Shown here: positions 36,302 to 48,535 of the stretch, piece by piece
Numbering within the stretch: position 1 is the stretch's first letter
Layout of the letters: the number at the start of each line of letters is the position of its first letter
DNA from: Larix kaempferi
Taxonomy: Eukaryota > Streptophyta > Pinopsida > Pinales > Pinaceae
NCBI GenBank assembly: GCA_027924585.1
Contig: BSBM01000870.1
Location: 2,542,001 to 2,606,000, forward strand
Direction: 5' to 3'
DNA length: 64,000 bases
The notes under the pieces: model-generated
What the model saw: only the letters and a program-made list of their open reading frames with translations
What the model was told of the DNA's origin: nothing
The model's database searches: none
Made by a program: the position numbers and the translations under genes

Positions 36302-38511
36302 GCTGAAATTCAGGCGTGTTCCTGTGCCTAACAATGGTAAAAAGCAGTCTTTTCATAAAAATAAGCAAAATAAAGTTAAACTAAGTTTTTAGTTCTAACT
36401 ATAATTACCCCTTTTTCTTCGATTTTATTAAAACCTTGTTATCATCTTTATTATATTTTATACAAACAACTTTCTCCATGAATTTTTATTTTAGCACTTT
36501 ATTAAGAAATAAAACATTATCCCTTGGCACCTTTTTACACTAATAGTCTTAATCCTTTTATCGTTTGATGTTCCGTTTTCATTAGGCATAGGACCAACAT
36601 TTTAAAACATTACATTCATAGGCGTTAGTCAACTCTTGCATCAAAATGTACCTCAAGTTATGCAGGCCAGTCTCTCTACATCAATCCCCTTTTCTAGTCG
36701 ATTAACTTAAAATTTGTTTAACAATACTAAATTACATTGCATCTCTGAGTGCCCTAGTATCCACTCGTTACCCTAATTCAAAACACACTAAATAAACAAA
36801 TAAAAGATCAACTAGTCTTGTTACTTAATACTAACTGCAGTTAGTAAAATGTCATACAAATTGCATTTTGATACCCTCTGTTATGTTGAAACTTGAATCC
36901 TCTAGACACAATATTACATTATGGATGGTTCATATAGCTGTGGATATGTCTAAACAAAAAAAACTTGAAAAATAGCATGGTACTACTTACGTTCTTAACA
37001 TTTTCTGATCAAATGTGTACAATACAAAAAAGGAAGGCAAAATGGTATCAAAACAAAGCAAACCAACATAATCAATGACAACTGACAAGGAATGCACTTT
37101 AACCTAGTACTCATTCCACTGCTAGGAATTATCCTGACCACTGTGAACCATGCTACCAATCAGAATTCTACGAACTGTTTTAGATACACTTAGCTAGCCA
37201 ATAATACATTAAACTCAAAGACTAGGACAAGGCAGTTTTGAGGGGCTCAAGTTCATTGAATGCATATAAAGATATATTAGTACCTGAATTCAACATAATG
37301 GATCACTCATGATAACTAATATAACAAAGATAACTAATAGAGGTTGTTTGATGTTCAACTAAAGACAACTCCTATTGTTATGCATCTTGTTCCTGTCATC
37401 ATGCTTAATTTTAATGAAACTTTGGAAATACAGAAACCATCATCAGAAGGAAAATAAAAATAGAGTGGTTTGCGATCACTTCTATGTTGCTACTTGCACG
37501 TGATCATTAAAAAATTGAGTGCTTCCGATTCAACGAAGTATGGTATTATGCAATATGTTGATCAAATGATGAATCTTTTCTTAAGGGTGTTTTCTTGTTG
37601 GAGTGCCAAAGCTCTTAATAAGGAACATAAATATCTTACAAACTGTCAAAAGAGTTCAAGAATTTTGTGAAATTTGACAAAGGGAAAAGTGTTTGGCAGA
37701 GAGACCGAACTGAATCCTTTTTCCCAAAGCAAAGAGCAGCCAAAGAGACTGAATATTTCTAATATCTCTTGCAAAAATAAACATGCTTATATCCTTGATC
37801 ACTTCATAATGATTCGGATGCTACTATCTTTCCATACACCCAATTCCACTTTGGTGTCCTCATTATAATACAAAGACTTGGACTTACTAATTAATTTCAA
37901 CTTGAAAGCATACATTCAGTCTTGTCTGCATCAAATCAAGCACATTGTTGTTCCTCTATTCCAAAAGTTAGCACAAAAGAGATACATTTTCACTCTTCCT
38001 TATTTTTTTCTTCCTCCTCTTTACCTATTTGGATATTCTATACGAGTCAATGCTTATATACAATTTCAACAAAAACAAAATAATGTCATAAAGAAACTTT
38101 GGATGTGGCTAGGTGGTGAATGCTCCCTTGGTAGCATAAAAATATTATAATTTCTGGTCTTTGTGAACTTGTTTTGCAATGGGATGTAGAACTGAACTTA
38201 TTCACAAAAAATTATTTTTTGCAATCTACAGAATTGGAATTATTCAAATGGTGGAAAATTAAAAACAATGCATTGCTTATACTTGAAAGTTAACACCAAG
38301 AATACTGTAATCAGTTTTTTTATTAAAAGGCTTATATTATAAAAAATTGCAATTTTTATCAATACTTTCATCTTTTGTGGAATTGATTCAAATACCGTGT
38401 CATTATAATCCACATTTCTTGTGACTAAATTTATACAATTACATAAAAAAAACATATCAGCCATATTCAATTATTATTTAGCTATAAGTTCAGACCTGAT
38501 AAGTATTAGCT
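36302..38511. other. Intergenic DNA, nothing identified
   Basis: AT-rich. Open frames at 37470-37670, 37674-37868 and 37878-38150 are short and match nothing I recognise. No terminal repeats seen. Confidence 0.5.
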
Positions 38512-39130
38512 ATGATATATTAATCATAGTTTATCATTGAATAATTTTACACAATGAAAACTCAACCATAATTGCATTGGAATAAAGAAATCATATAAAG
38601 ATAGCCATACACAATAGACACAAGAGATTTATCCCGGGGAAAACCAAACTCGACAAAAACCCAACCAACTTTTATTAAAAGAATTATGTTCAGAAAACCA
38701 AGTACAATATGTATGAATAAACCCTAATACATATGTATGATAAAAAGTACTGATCTCATGACATATCCATGAGATAGCACTAGAATAAGAGCATAAATCG
38801 TAGCACATGTATTCTTTCTCTTCCTTGCACCAAAGATGAGATATCTCGCGTGATGATTGAGATAAGATAATACAAAAATGAGCAATAGGACCTCTTATTT
38901 ATATTAATCCAAGGCCTTTTTTTATTTTTAATTAGGTCTACATGCATGTTCACGTAATATCACTTTTGGGTCCGGTCCGACCCACTCATCATGCATTATG
39001 AACCCACTTGGTACATTTCTTAAGGGTTTTCTTCCATGTTCAATGGTCATGTACTGGCTTCTAGAACATCTTCAGTCTTCCAAAAAGGTTGTAACACAGG
39101 AATACTTCATGCTGCTAAAAACCACCAACA
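38512..39130 (-). repeat. Copia-type LTR-like sequence, possibly solo
   Basis: It has the composition and order of a minus-oriented copia LTR: TTATCCCGGGGAAAACC and paired AACC..CAACC blocks, an AT-rich middle, and an edge ...CCACCAACA (TGTTGGTGG on the minus strand) near 39130. The other edge and a TSD were not resolved. It is not the same family as the C1/C3 LTR. Confidence 0.4.
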
Positions 39131-39642
39131 TGGATGTCCTTGTACAATAAATGAATGTTTTTGATCGAGTTGGTAATCGATGCCACACCATTGCAATGTT
39201 GTTTCTTTGATCTCATTTCTAGTATGCTAGTATAAAAAAAGGATAGCAATTTCCAATGAACCATAAACTTGTAACACTACCAATTTGCAAAAGAAAAAAT
39301 ATAAAGCTTAGAAGGTAAGAATACTAGATTTAACTAAATAAGACAAATAAAACATTGAATAAAAAGTTCAAATTACCAATAAAATGCCAATATTGACAAT
39401 TACTGCATTCTAACATAGTCTTAAGTTTCTGTGCCACAGGAAAATATATATCTAGAGATGGATTCTTAAGTTTCTATGCTTATAAACGCTTTGAATGCAG
39501 ATTGATGAGCATCCATCTCATACATTAAACATCTTGTTCATACATGGCAAAGTTATAGTTAACAAAACTGTCCAATATTTTCCAGAAAATATAGATAAAA
39601 AGCAAACATAAAGTGCAGAAATGATAAGTTAAAATTTATCAC

Positions 39643-39724
39643 CTAAGGACCATATATTTGATTTGAAACCACAAGGGATATCTGCTAGAAGTTCTGGACA
39701 CATGTAGTTTGGAGTGACCACAAC
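39643..39724 (-). pseudogene. NEK-type protein kinase exon fragment
   Basis: Eighty-two bases with an acceptor (GCGCAG) and donor (GTGATA) and no stop. They encode [18 protein letters not shown], then GFKSNIWSL. Plant NIMA-related kinases carry [28 protein letters not shown] here: activation-loop end, APE-like motif (CPE) and subdomain IX Asp. Gly of VVGT is Val, and the subdomain IX Asp is Asn, so it would not encode an active kinase. No other NEK exon was found nearby. A copia RT relic abuts its 5' side. Confidence 0.7.
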
Positions 39725-39734
39725 CTGCGCACAT

Positions 39735-39915
39735 CATCCAATCTCAATATGTCTTAGAGGAACACCTCACTTGGACTCTTCCACGCCTCTAGAGTCTAAA
39801 CCCAAGAAATAGTGCATCAATCCAATGTCCTCCACCTTAAACTCTTATGCCAATTCTAGCTCATGCCCTACTATGAGCATCTTGGATTAGGTCATCTACA
39901 AACAGGACGAAAAGA
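39735..39915 (-). pseudogene. Copia reverse transcriptase relic
   Basis: Broken frames read LLFVLFVDDLI (catalytic VDD), then LMHYFLGL and AWKSPSEVFL, matching the copia RT order YVDD ... MHYFLGLEV ... G.IFL. At least two frameshifts and stops. It may belong with the LTR-like sequence at 38512-39130, which has the same orientation. Confidence 0.6.
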
Positions 39916-40426
39916 AGCATATTAGAACTATCAAATAAATATAGGCACAAGAAAAGAATTATAGCTGAATTAATAGAAAATTGTTGAATATATTAATTTA
40001 GGTATAAGAAAAGAAATAATCCATCTCGAATTCCAAGAGATAAATAAGGTTCAATCCCAACAAATTTCCAAGAGAAATCAAAAGACCTCTAATACCAACT
40101 ATAGGTTATCCTAGATTTATCATTCTATAGTTTTTTCCCATGTTCTGGCCAGTTAATATTTATTCAGACCAGCTTGCTAGCTTTAGACTTCTGAATTAGA
40201 GAATACACCTGAAGTCTCTTGGGAACAAACTAATTATTAGCATAGGATTTATATATGCCCATGCGCATTATAAATATTTTCCAAAATCACTACATAAAAG
40301 TGCTACTCTACAACAAGTTCATCACAAAATGTTTTTCGTTGATCAAATGCACAGCACAAACAGACTCATAAAAATGATTTAATGATCTTTGCACAAAATG
40401 TTCAAAATTTAAAACTATGTAACCTG

Positions 40427-40791
40427 TAACATGGGCATGAGACCAAACCTATCGAAAAACAACATAATCACCAACTTCCAAACTTAGCTCACCCACTGAC
40501 TCAACTTCCAATGCATGCATTTCCTGTAAGTAAATAAAAGGTGGATTTAAACTCTCAAAATGCCAAATGTATGGGCAGTGAGGCATTTTTTTTTTTTCTG
40601 CATATTTAGGACTAAAAACAATTTGCAGCTCACCTCTGCTAAGAAATACATAGATTTCTCAACAGATCTCTCTAAAGATGGATCCTGTACTGTATGACTC
40701 CCATTCATATTGAAATCATAAGTTGGAGCTATGTGATTATTAGCTGTGGTGTATGAGGTGCAGATTCAATTTGTTGTCTTTCTGAAACCAT
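40427..40791 (-). pseudogene. SH3P-like (BAR-SH3) protein, two exon fragments
   Basis: Exon 40791-40634 starts after ATAG and ends at donor GTGAGC. It reads MVSERQQIESAPH, then in a shifted frame LERSVEKSMYFLAE. The next exon begins at 40523 after TTACAG and reads ALEVESVGELSLEVGDYVVF, followed by a TAG where RQV is expected. Plant SH3P1-3 proteins (clathrin-coated vesicle and autophagosome trafficking) have EAEMVSE..(R/E)SAPP, then YFLAE, then P..A.SE.ELSL..GDY[IV]VVR at the same join between BAR tail and SH3. One indel and one nonsense codon make it a pseudogene. Most of the BAR domain and the SH3 end are missing. Confidence 0.7.
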
Positions 40792-41875
40792 CTATGAAGA
40801 CAACCGTGGATGACAATGTTGTAATGAACCAGCCAAAACTCCAAACCTCCAACAAAATCTAATAATATGCAATGAATAATAGCATGGAATTTGTTGAATG
40901 CATTTCTTTAGGCCTGCCAGTTGCCTACCAGTATGGGATAACATCTCTGCTTGAACCTTGTCAAAGATTTGTGCAATTCTTCAATGGTGTGCACTCTTTG
41001 ATTCAACCTAGAAAATATAGTTACCTAATTAGCATGTTGATGAGAACTAAGTAAAATTTTCAAATGCGGGGAAATGAAAGTTGTATTAAAAGGACAAGCA
41101 TTGGCACCAAAACCTGACATATGTGTAATTAAACGAGAATGCTCATCGAGAGTGCTTTTCAATTTTAAAGTGTCCATATTCCAGAAAAGAGCCTGTAAAG
41201 TAAAATGCCACCGTTTACATCTGTTTACATTGAAAACATACTACAAGCTATGTAAGAAACCTTTTTCTCAATACGACTCAAGTTTTATCAGAATCCATAA
41301 TGACTAGAAACTCAAGGACTTCCCACCTTTTTATCATGGCCAGCACTTGCAGCAAACTACCTTGCTAGTACTTGCAAAAAGGCAAGTAAATTCACTAGAA
41401 TAAAAACCTGGAAGAAATACAAAAATAGCTAAGTATAATGTTTGAATATAAATGCAATCAAATCTAACTAGTATTTCAACATTTAGAATTTGATTTAGCT
41501 CTTTTTCTACAGCTGTAAAACCATTCCAAAACTCACTGAAAGAGAAATCTGAAAATAAATGCATAGAGTGACTGGAAAAATTCTCTAAACCAAATTTAAA
41601 TCTAACTAATATAGCAATAGATTAAATCTTAAATTTCCATTGCTATATAATACAATGTCATATCTTCATCCATAGCTCCATGTCTTGCAACACATCCACG
41701 CAGATTTTATCACTCTTCAAACATACATTACCATTTGAGACATCCATGTTGTGCTCAGAAGGACTACACTTTATTGTTCAAAAGACATCATCCCTTACAT
41801 ATCCATCTTCTTGGGCCAAAAATGACTCAATTTTCTCAAACAAGGAACCAACTTCACCAAAATGTTCAATATATG

Positions 41876-42110
41876 CCTGCAAAGAAATGTTAAAAAGGGA
41901 TGCAACATTAGCTATGTCTAGCTTCTTTTAACATACCAAATAACAACAAAAAACCCAAATAACTTCAACACAAATAGAATGTAGATTTATTTGTAGAGAC
42001 AAATAGGTTGTAGATATACCATCTCATTTGACAGGGATGAAATTCTTCCTATCCAATCTAATCCATCATTAAATTCTTTGACATGCTACAACTATGATTC
42101 AAAGTAGTAG
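41876..42110. repeat. Left copy of ~235-bp segmental duplication
   Basis: It shares TGTAGATTTATTTGTAGAGAC, CTAATCCATCATTAAATT and most bases between with 43102-43335. The copy begins at the splice acceptor of the LUG-like exon 41876-41690 and runs into a second partial WD40 piece (FKLKITLDEHSHLII at about 42180-42110). Confidence 0.8.
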
Positions 42111-42489
42111 AATTGGGACTAAACTTGACATCTATAATAAGATGAGAATGTTCATCAAGAGTGATTTTTAATTTAAAAGTAAATATATGCATTGACATAT
42201 GGAATATCATCTATCATATATGCATTGGCATCCACACCATCTTGTAAATGAACCAAGCACATCATTCTCTCTTTTAATATATTACAACTTGCATTCTTTG
42301 CCTACATTCTTTTCAAAAATCAATTTTGATATGCATATAAAGTGAAGAACATACCATGATTACAAAAGTAACAGTTCAGAAATCCAAACAAAACATAGAA
42401 TATTGACTCAATTTACCACTATTAATTAATTAGAACAGGTTGATTTCATTATATATACATTTTCCTAAGTTTTTTGATCAATTGTATAC

Positions 42490-42765
42490 CTGTTCCATAA
42501 AATCAGAATCAGACTCTTGTCTCCTTGTAGGCTGCTGCCACCCAATTTATTTATTGTTGCAGCTCAACTATTGCTTAAAATCACATAATAAACACTTCCA
42601 TATGATCCTTCTCCAATCAAAGAATTAGGGCCAAAATTCTCTATTGCTTCTTTTAACTCTTGAAGAGACAAAAATAGGTGCTTCAAGAAGTCAAACTTTC
42701 TGTGGAGCACAATAATTCAATGGTTGAGGCTTGGATTCTCCTTGGCTTCTTGAAAGGTCATAAAT
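42490..42765 (-). pseudogene. Pti1-like receptor-like cytoplasmic kinase exon
   Basis: The minus strand reads LSLQELKEAIENFGPNSLIG, then EGSYGSVYYVIL. This is the Pti1-like N-lobe with the glycine-rich loop G-E-G-S-Y-G-S-V. A TGA follows near the A[AI]KKLD position, and after a one-base shift it reads ESDSDFMEQ up to donor GTATAC at 42489-42484. Pti1-like kinases, which act in defence and oxidative signalling, have an F...V boundary here. It lies inside what would be a LUG-like intron, on the same strand. No other kinase exons were seen. Confidence 0.7.
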
Positions 42766-42940
42766 CCAGTACCTATTTAGTTATAATGATTTCTAATCCA
42801 TACAAATTATTTTAAAAATGGACAAAAATATTAGATATCATTGGAGCAGAAATCAAAATTTCCATTCATATAATCTAATTAGCATATAATGCAACCCAGA
42901 CATTAAGCAAACTATTCAAAAAAAATGACCATTTATTTGT

Positions 42941-43079
<139 letters not shown>

Positions 43080-43101
43080 GTTAGCTCCAATCCAATATCT
43101 T

Positions 43102-43335
43102 CCTGCAAATAAATGTTAAAAAGATATGCAGCATCAGCTATGTCTAGCTCATCTTAACATACCAAAAGTCAACACAAACCCAGATAACTTAAAGACAGAC
43201 AAAACGTAGATTTATTTGTAGAGACAAACATGTTGTAGATACCAGTTTATTTGAAGGGGATGCAAGTCCTCTTGTCCCATCTAATCCATCATTAAATTAT
43301 TCAACATGCTACCACTATGATGTAAAGTGCCATCA
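43102..43335. repeat. Right copy of ~235-bp segmental duplication
   Basis: Partner of 41876-42110, about 1.23 kb away in the same orientation. It includes a duplicated splice-acceptor context (TTTGCAG). Confidence 0.8.
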
Positions 43336-45135
43336 ATATACATGACATCACTTTATGTGTGAATTGACGAGGTTGATGGTGCAAAATTTAGGGAAGGAGA
43401 AACAATATTTGTAGTTCTAGTGCTTTTTGCAGGACATGAGGATGATGGATGCTTCCTTTTCCTGCTATTATGAACCTTGGGCTCATTATTTTGTTTGTCA
43501 AATAATAATGTAAAAAATGATCATGAAATGAGAAGGCTAAAGGAAATAAGTCTCAACAATACTAACAGTTTCTAATGTACAACACTTGCTCATTTTCCTG
43601 AGAAAAAAACAAGTAGAAGATGATTGACCATCATGGATTCTAGAAGAACAATTAAATATCAACTTCCTTAAGAGCTGTAAAAAATTACCTGATCACCAAT
43701 TTGAAAGGACATTGCATTAATTGAATCTGATGGAACAAAACCAACTCCAGACATCCTATCCTGTTGTTGGTTTTGGATACCAATATGTTGGATTTGTTGA
43801 TGGTGTTGCTCTTGTTGTTGGTGCAGCTTTTGTTGTGCTGATGATTGTTGCTATATCTTGGCTATCTTCATCTAGATTCAGGAAAGAGTTAGACTACAGT
43901 AAAATTTTTAACCAGGATTCCAGAAATCTCATTCTTCTAGTCATCTTACTAAAAAGCAATAACTATATTTGAATTAAGATCACAAGTCATAAGAACCTAT
44001 AAGAACCAATAATTGATTAACAAAAAATATTAAGTTTACCAACAATAACAATATTCAATGACACTAGAGTGAGATAATGACCAACGTGTTAGAATTCAAT
44101 CAACTACAAGGGCCTAGGTTTTGACAGAATTACCTGATCTCTGAAAACTGTAAGTTCTTCCTTTAAACTTAATTGAAACAAGTCATGTCATGTTACCCTA
44201 TAAATTTGGTACAAAATCCTATTAGAATCATAATGCTATCGAAAACAAACAATAAGCCTTGTTAATTTCTCCATCTTCTGTTAATATTACTACATAGCAT
44301 ATACATAAATGTGCAAGATGCAAGGATCATTAAAATATAACAGTAGTATGTGCTTAAATACCTCTAGAACGATTCAATAGCTGACAATTAAATGCATAGT
44401 TAATGGATCTTCTACATGTACACACTAAAACAAAAACAACAATGTACAGGTCAAATCTGATACATAGATATCTAAGTTCATACTAATTACTTATGAGATG
44501 GTACATGAAGAAATAATACATATTAGTTTACCTGTTACCAGTCCACTTGTGGAAATACTGCCAAACAAAAGAACACATGAGCAAAAGTATGGTAAATTTG
44601 CGAACATAATATTTTACATGAACACATAATTTAAAGGTTAGCTTGTTGTTGTGATGAGGTCCTTACCATTGGAGATGCTTCCTGCATTGGAGAACCTGCA
44701 TATTGAAAACTATCCCTTCTTGTTGGATGGCCCTATTTTCCAGTGATGCTACCTCTTAACAAAGCCCTGAACCTTCGAGGATCCACTTCCCCATCAACAA
44801 TAGAGCCATATGAGGTTAAGTTCCCTTGTGTTTATTATTGAGTCTACATTAATATTTGTTGTTGTTGTTGTTCAAATAGAACCTGAATTGATGAAGTTGT
44901 TGGGGTGACTGCATGAAATATTTTTGGCCTTGGTATACTAAACTTGGTCAAAGCTGGTCAATACCCTGTAGAGAAACAAGCAATATTATTGAACCCATGT
45001 TAGATCCTAAAATGTTAAATAAATTGATAACAATAATTTCATATTTTTATACATAACAAACAAGTGCCAAAAATGAAACATGCCATACTTACATGGACAA
45101 AATACAATATAATGGATTGTTTGTGTCTTGACCAG

Positions 45136-47925
45136 TTATGCTTGGTCACTATCTTCTTCTGAAACCCATGCTCTACCTTCTCTTTTTCTTTTTGAACGCC
45201 ACTCAACGACAGCAATTCTACCATTTGATTGTTCAAATATTTCACGCCTATGCCTTATTTCTGCATCTCTTATACATTTTTCAGCAGGATCATCACACTC
45301 CATGTTTATTGTATTAAATATCGACAATATGCGCCTATAAAACCACTGAAACATTTGAACAAGTGGATTTGAAAGGGATGAACTTCCACCATGTTGACTA
45401 TTTTTTTGATAAGCCACCCTTGCTTGCTTATGGGATTTTTCCATTCCTTGGGTGTTCCAAATTTCCAAACTACCATACTCTTTAACAAACCAACGAGCAT
45501 GAGCGAAAAGTATATGCTGCAACAAATAAACAATAAATTACTCATGTATATTTAAATGAAACTCTTAAAAATATAAGCATAAAATAAATATGAACAGTAA
45601 CAAATATAACATAAGCTGAAAGGAAATTTTTACCTACCATGTAATGTGTAATATGATGTTCTCCACATGCCTCAACCAATTGTTTCATAAAATCTTTAAC
45701 TGAATTAGTGAAGGACATGTCATCACCTGCATCAAATTTATCCTTGTTCATGAAAGAATACATGACAGAAATCATCATCCACACTTTTTTTTTCTTATTG
45801 CAGAGTTTCCTCTCTCAGCTTGATCATTCTCAGCATCAATAAGGTCACTATAGACCTTCTAACCCCTTCTTCCAGTCTTCGATAAAGTGGCATGCCTTAA
45901 CCTCATTCATAGATGGTTTGCAAGGAACATTACCTCGAGGTCCATACAACTTTGTATCTTTACATATTTTCACATTTACCCCATGTAAAACATCATTTGA
46001 AAGAACATTTTCAATTGCCTCAATTGATTTTTTAGCAATTTCTTCTAGGATCCTATTCCAAGCAGATAGAATAGAAAGGTAGACTAATTTATCTACAATC
46101 CTTACAAATGCATGTAATGTACATATGTGTACTCTTGTAAGAGGTATAGGTAGTATAGGATCAATTTTTTTGTCCAAATTTTCTCTATTTGGAGGCATGT
46201 ATTGTCTACAACTCATGATCCCATTTGGCCACCCACATGATGTTGAATTTTCCTTCTTTCTTGTGTGCATGCAATATATACAGCTATGCTTTGCATTAGC
46301 ACCATGGCCTATATTTTACATGCATTTTAATGTTTTGAGGTCAGCTGCTGGATGCCACTCAACTTCATACGATCCATAACCTTCAACATATAGCTTTTCC
46401 CCCATGTTATATGAAGCAATTATTGTGGGTATTGATGTTTGATGAAAAACCCACTTTAATGAATCATGGGACTCTTTATCAACTCGAAATAGTCCCATCC
46501 ACCAAATGTGATCCTCAGATTGAACAAAGAAATATTTTTTATCAGTATTATTAATATTTTGATCCATGGCCCTATTCATTAGTGTGACATAAACTCTTTC
46601 ATATTTCTCATCATTAACAAGTTCCATGTCATCCAACTTAATCACAAAAACTAACTTTCCATGTGCTTCCTCTATAGATATATCATAAAATTTAACCATA
46701 GCCTCCAAGGTTTTTTCTAAATCAACCCATACATTATTTTTTGAGTTTAATGTGATCAATTCAGTATGAATTGTTTTCTTTCCAACCTTACTTTCAATCT
46801 CTTTAGTTGCTTGTACATGATACATATCTCCTAGGATATCAACAATCTCTTCATTTTTCATTCCACGAGATTTTTTTATATGAAAGGGTCGAGGAATTAC
46901 AATCTTAGTAATTCCTGCATTCATCATTCCCTCTCGTAAACATTTAAATAATGTTTCATAATCTCTTCTACTAATACTAGTATTGTCACAAACATTTTGT
47001 ATTTCATTAGCTTTAATATATTTTGATATTTGACTCATTAGTTCATCAACAAGAGATTTTGTAATTTTATCATAACATGGTTGCTTAATCATAGAAATAA
47101 TATTTTTTTTCTTAAGCATTGAACTTATCATAGGAGACATGTCAAAGTATTCATCTCCATTGTTTATTTTTTCCTTGTTTGGGTCCATGAGATATTTCAT
47201 AGCATAAACCCTTCTTTTCCAAGCACCCCCAGTATGTGACAATGATGAAACATTAGAAATGTTTTTAACTTGAACTCTAGCTCCAAGTGGTGTTTCCTTC
47301 ACCTTATTCCATTTTTCTGTTATAGCATCAAGCTTAGTTTTTATGTTCATAACTTCTTCAGTTAAATGGAATTTCTCATTAAGCAATCTTGTTATCTCTT
47401 GGTTTTTTTCTTCAATACTTTTGCATTGAACATAAATGATTTGCTTGAAACTATTATTTTCATTTCCTAGGATCATATTATTGTCTTGTAGTTGCTTAAT
47501 TGTTCCAACAAAATTCTTGTTGCTCATTTCAAACTGGTTGTTGCTCATTTCCAACTAGTTGTTCCTCATTTCCAAATGGGTGCTCCTCAATCCAAACTGG
47601 TTGCTCATCATTTCCAACTGGTTGTTCCTCATTTCCAACAGGTTGTTCCTCTTAGTAACTTCTGTATAGTCTCCTTTCAAATTCTCACAATACCCTAACA
47701 AACCTTGTTTTCCATGACAAAGGAACTTTACTAATCCTGTTATGCTTTTTAAATATGGATGCAGATTTGTTTTAGGATCAACTGGGAACAACTCCCTTTT
47801 CTCATAAATCAACATGTTTTGCCCCATCCAGTCTTAGTTTATTCTCATCAATACCATGTACTTTTGATTGGTTCTTCTTTTTGTGACGGTGCCATATCTT
47901 GATCCATTTGAATAAACAGACAATA
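45136..47925 (-). pseudogene. Transposase-like gene of unplaced family, decayed
   Basis: A possible start is ATG 47925 (MDQDMAPSQKEEP). The N-terminus is broken; then comes a 21-bp-repeat-encoded heptad segment and a coiled coil (47647-47300). The core runs 47250-45860. A spliced end follows: donor near ATG|GTAGGT at 45627, acceptor TTGTTGCAG, exon 45509-45136. Candidate RNase H-fold features in order are VFVIKLDDMEL, EWHPAADLKTL, a CIYC zinc-like pair after GANAKHS, IPLTRVHICTLHAFVRIVDK, HILFAHARWF and NTQGMEKSHKQA. The two Asp motifs and the late Glu give a plausible D-D-E. Defects: TAG 47555, TAA 46316, frameshifts near 47850, 45860 and 45790. It does not look like hAT, Mutator, CACTA, PIF/Harbinger or Tc1. 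From memory it resembles uncharacterised proteins common in cnidarians and fish; that is unverified. Confidence 0.5.
47522..47647 (-). repeat. Six 21-bp tandem units coding a heptad repeat
   Basis: Exactly 6 x 21 bp. On the minus strand each unit codes seven residues of the form [LF]-E-M-[RS]-N-N-Q, so the array lengthens a coiled coil without breaking the frame. One unit carries the TAG at 47555-47557. Confidence 0.9.
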
Positions 47926-48535
47926 TTATTTCCTTGATATTGATGAATCTGTCATATTTTCCATCTACAACACAATAAGCATTGTCATGTTTAGAAAATT
48001 CAATATAAGCATTTCCATATTTAGATATTCAACTACATTTGATAAAAGGTAAAGAGAAAGAAAGGTTAGAAACATAATAATGGGAAAACTAGTTTAATAT
48101 CACATCCACACAAACACTAAGAGAATTTCCATAAGATCATATGACAAAATATTTATACTATTCATGAGAATCACAAAAACTATTGACCAAAAGAAATCAA
48201 CATGCACCATACTAAAAGAAAACTCTCAATGCAAAGAAGAAAATAAAAAGGGTTAACAAAAGGGTATTAGGAAATCAAATCATATTCCCTCACAATCTTC
48301 CATCAATTCACATAGCCAAACATTTGTTCTATTTAACACAAAAAAATATTAACCAAGATAAACCAACTTGCGCCATCATTGTTTGATCGTTGGATGACAT
48401 GCATGGAGTGCTTTATAGTGAGCAATTTGTTTGAGCCATGAGAGCAATGGGTCTGGTTGAGTGATCTATGAGTCTGTAGCTTGGATTCCTTTGCTCTCGT
48501 GGCCCCATAGGATGGTTTGTGGGTGGCATTTGCAC
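47926..48535. other. Unassigned flank between transposase-like gene and gypsy unit A
   Basis: No gene seen. It would hold the 5' terminus of a DNA element if one exists, but I could not identify a terminal inverted repeat. Homology to the gypsy element begins abruptly at 48536. Confidence 0.5.

Noticed and set aside
43721-43972. 83-codon plus-strand frame with a hydrophobic, membrane-like segment
   Set aside because: It is the antisense of the Gln-rich LUG-like exon: CAA/CAG codons read backwards give Leu, Val and Cys-rich peptides.
47492-47698. Plus-strand frame with repeated VPHFQLVV
   Set aside because: Antisense of the 21-bp heptad-coding repeat of the minus-strand gene.
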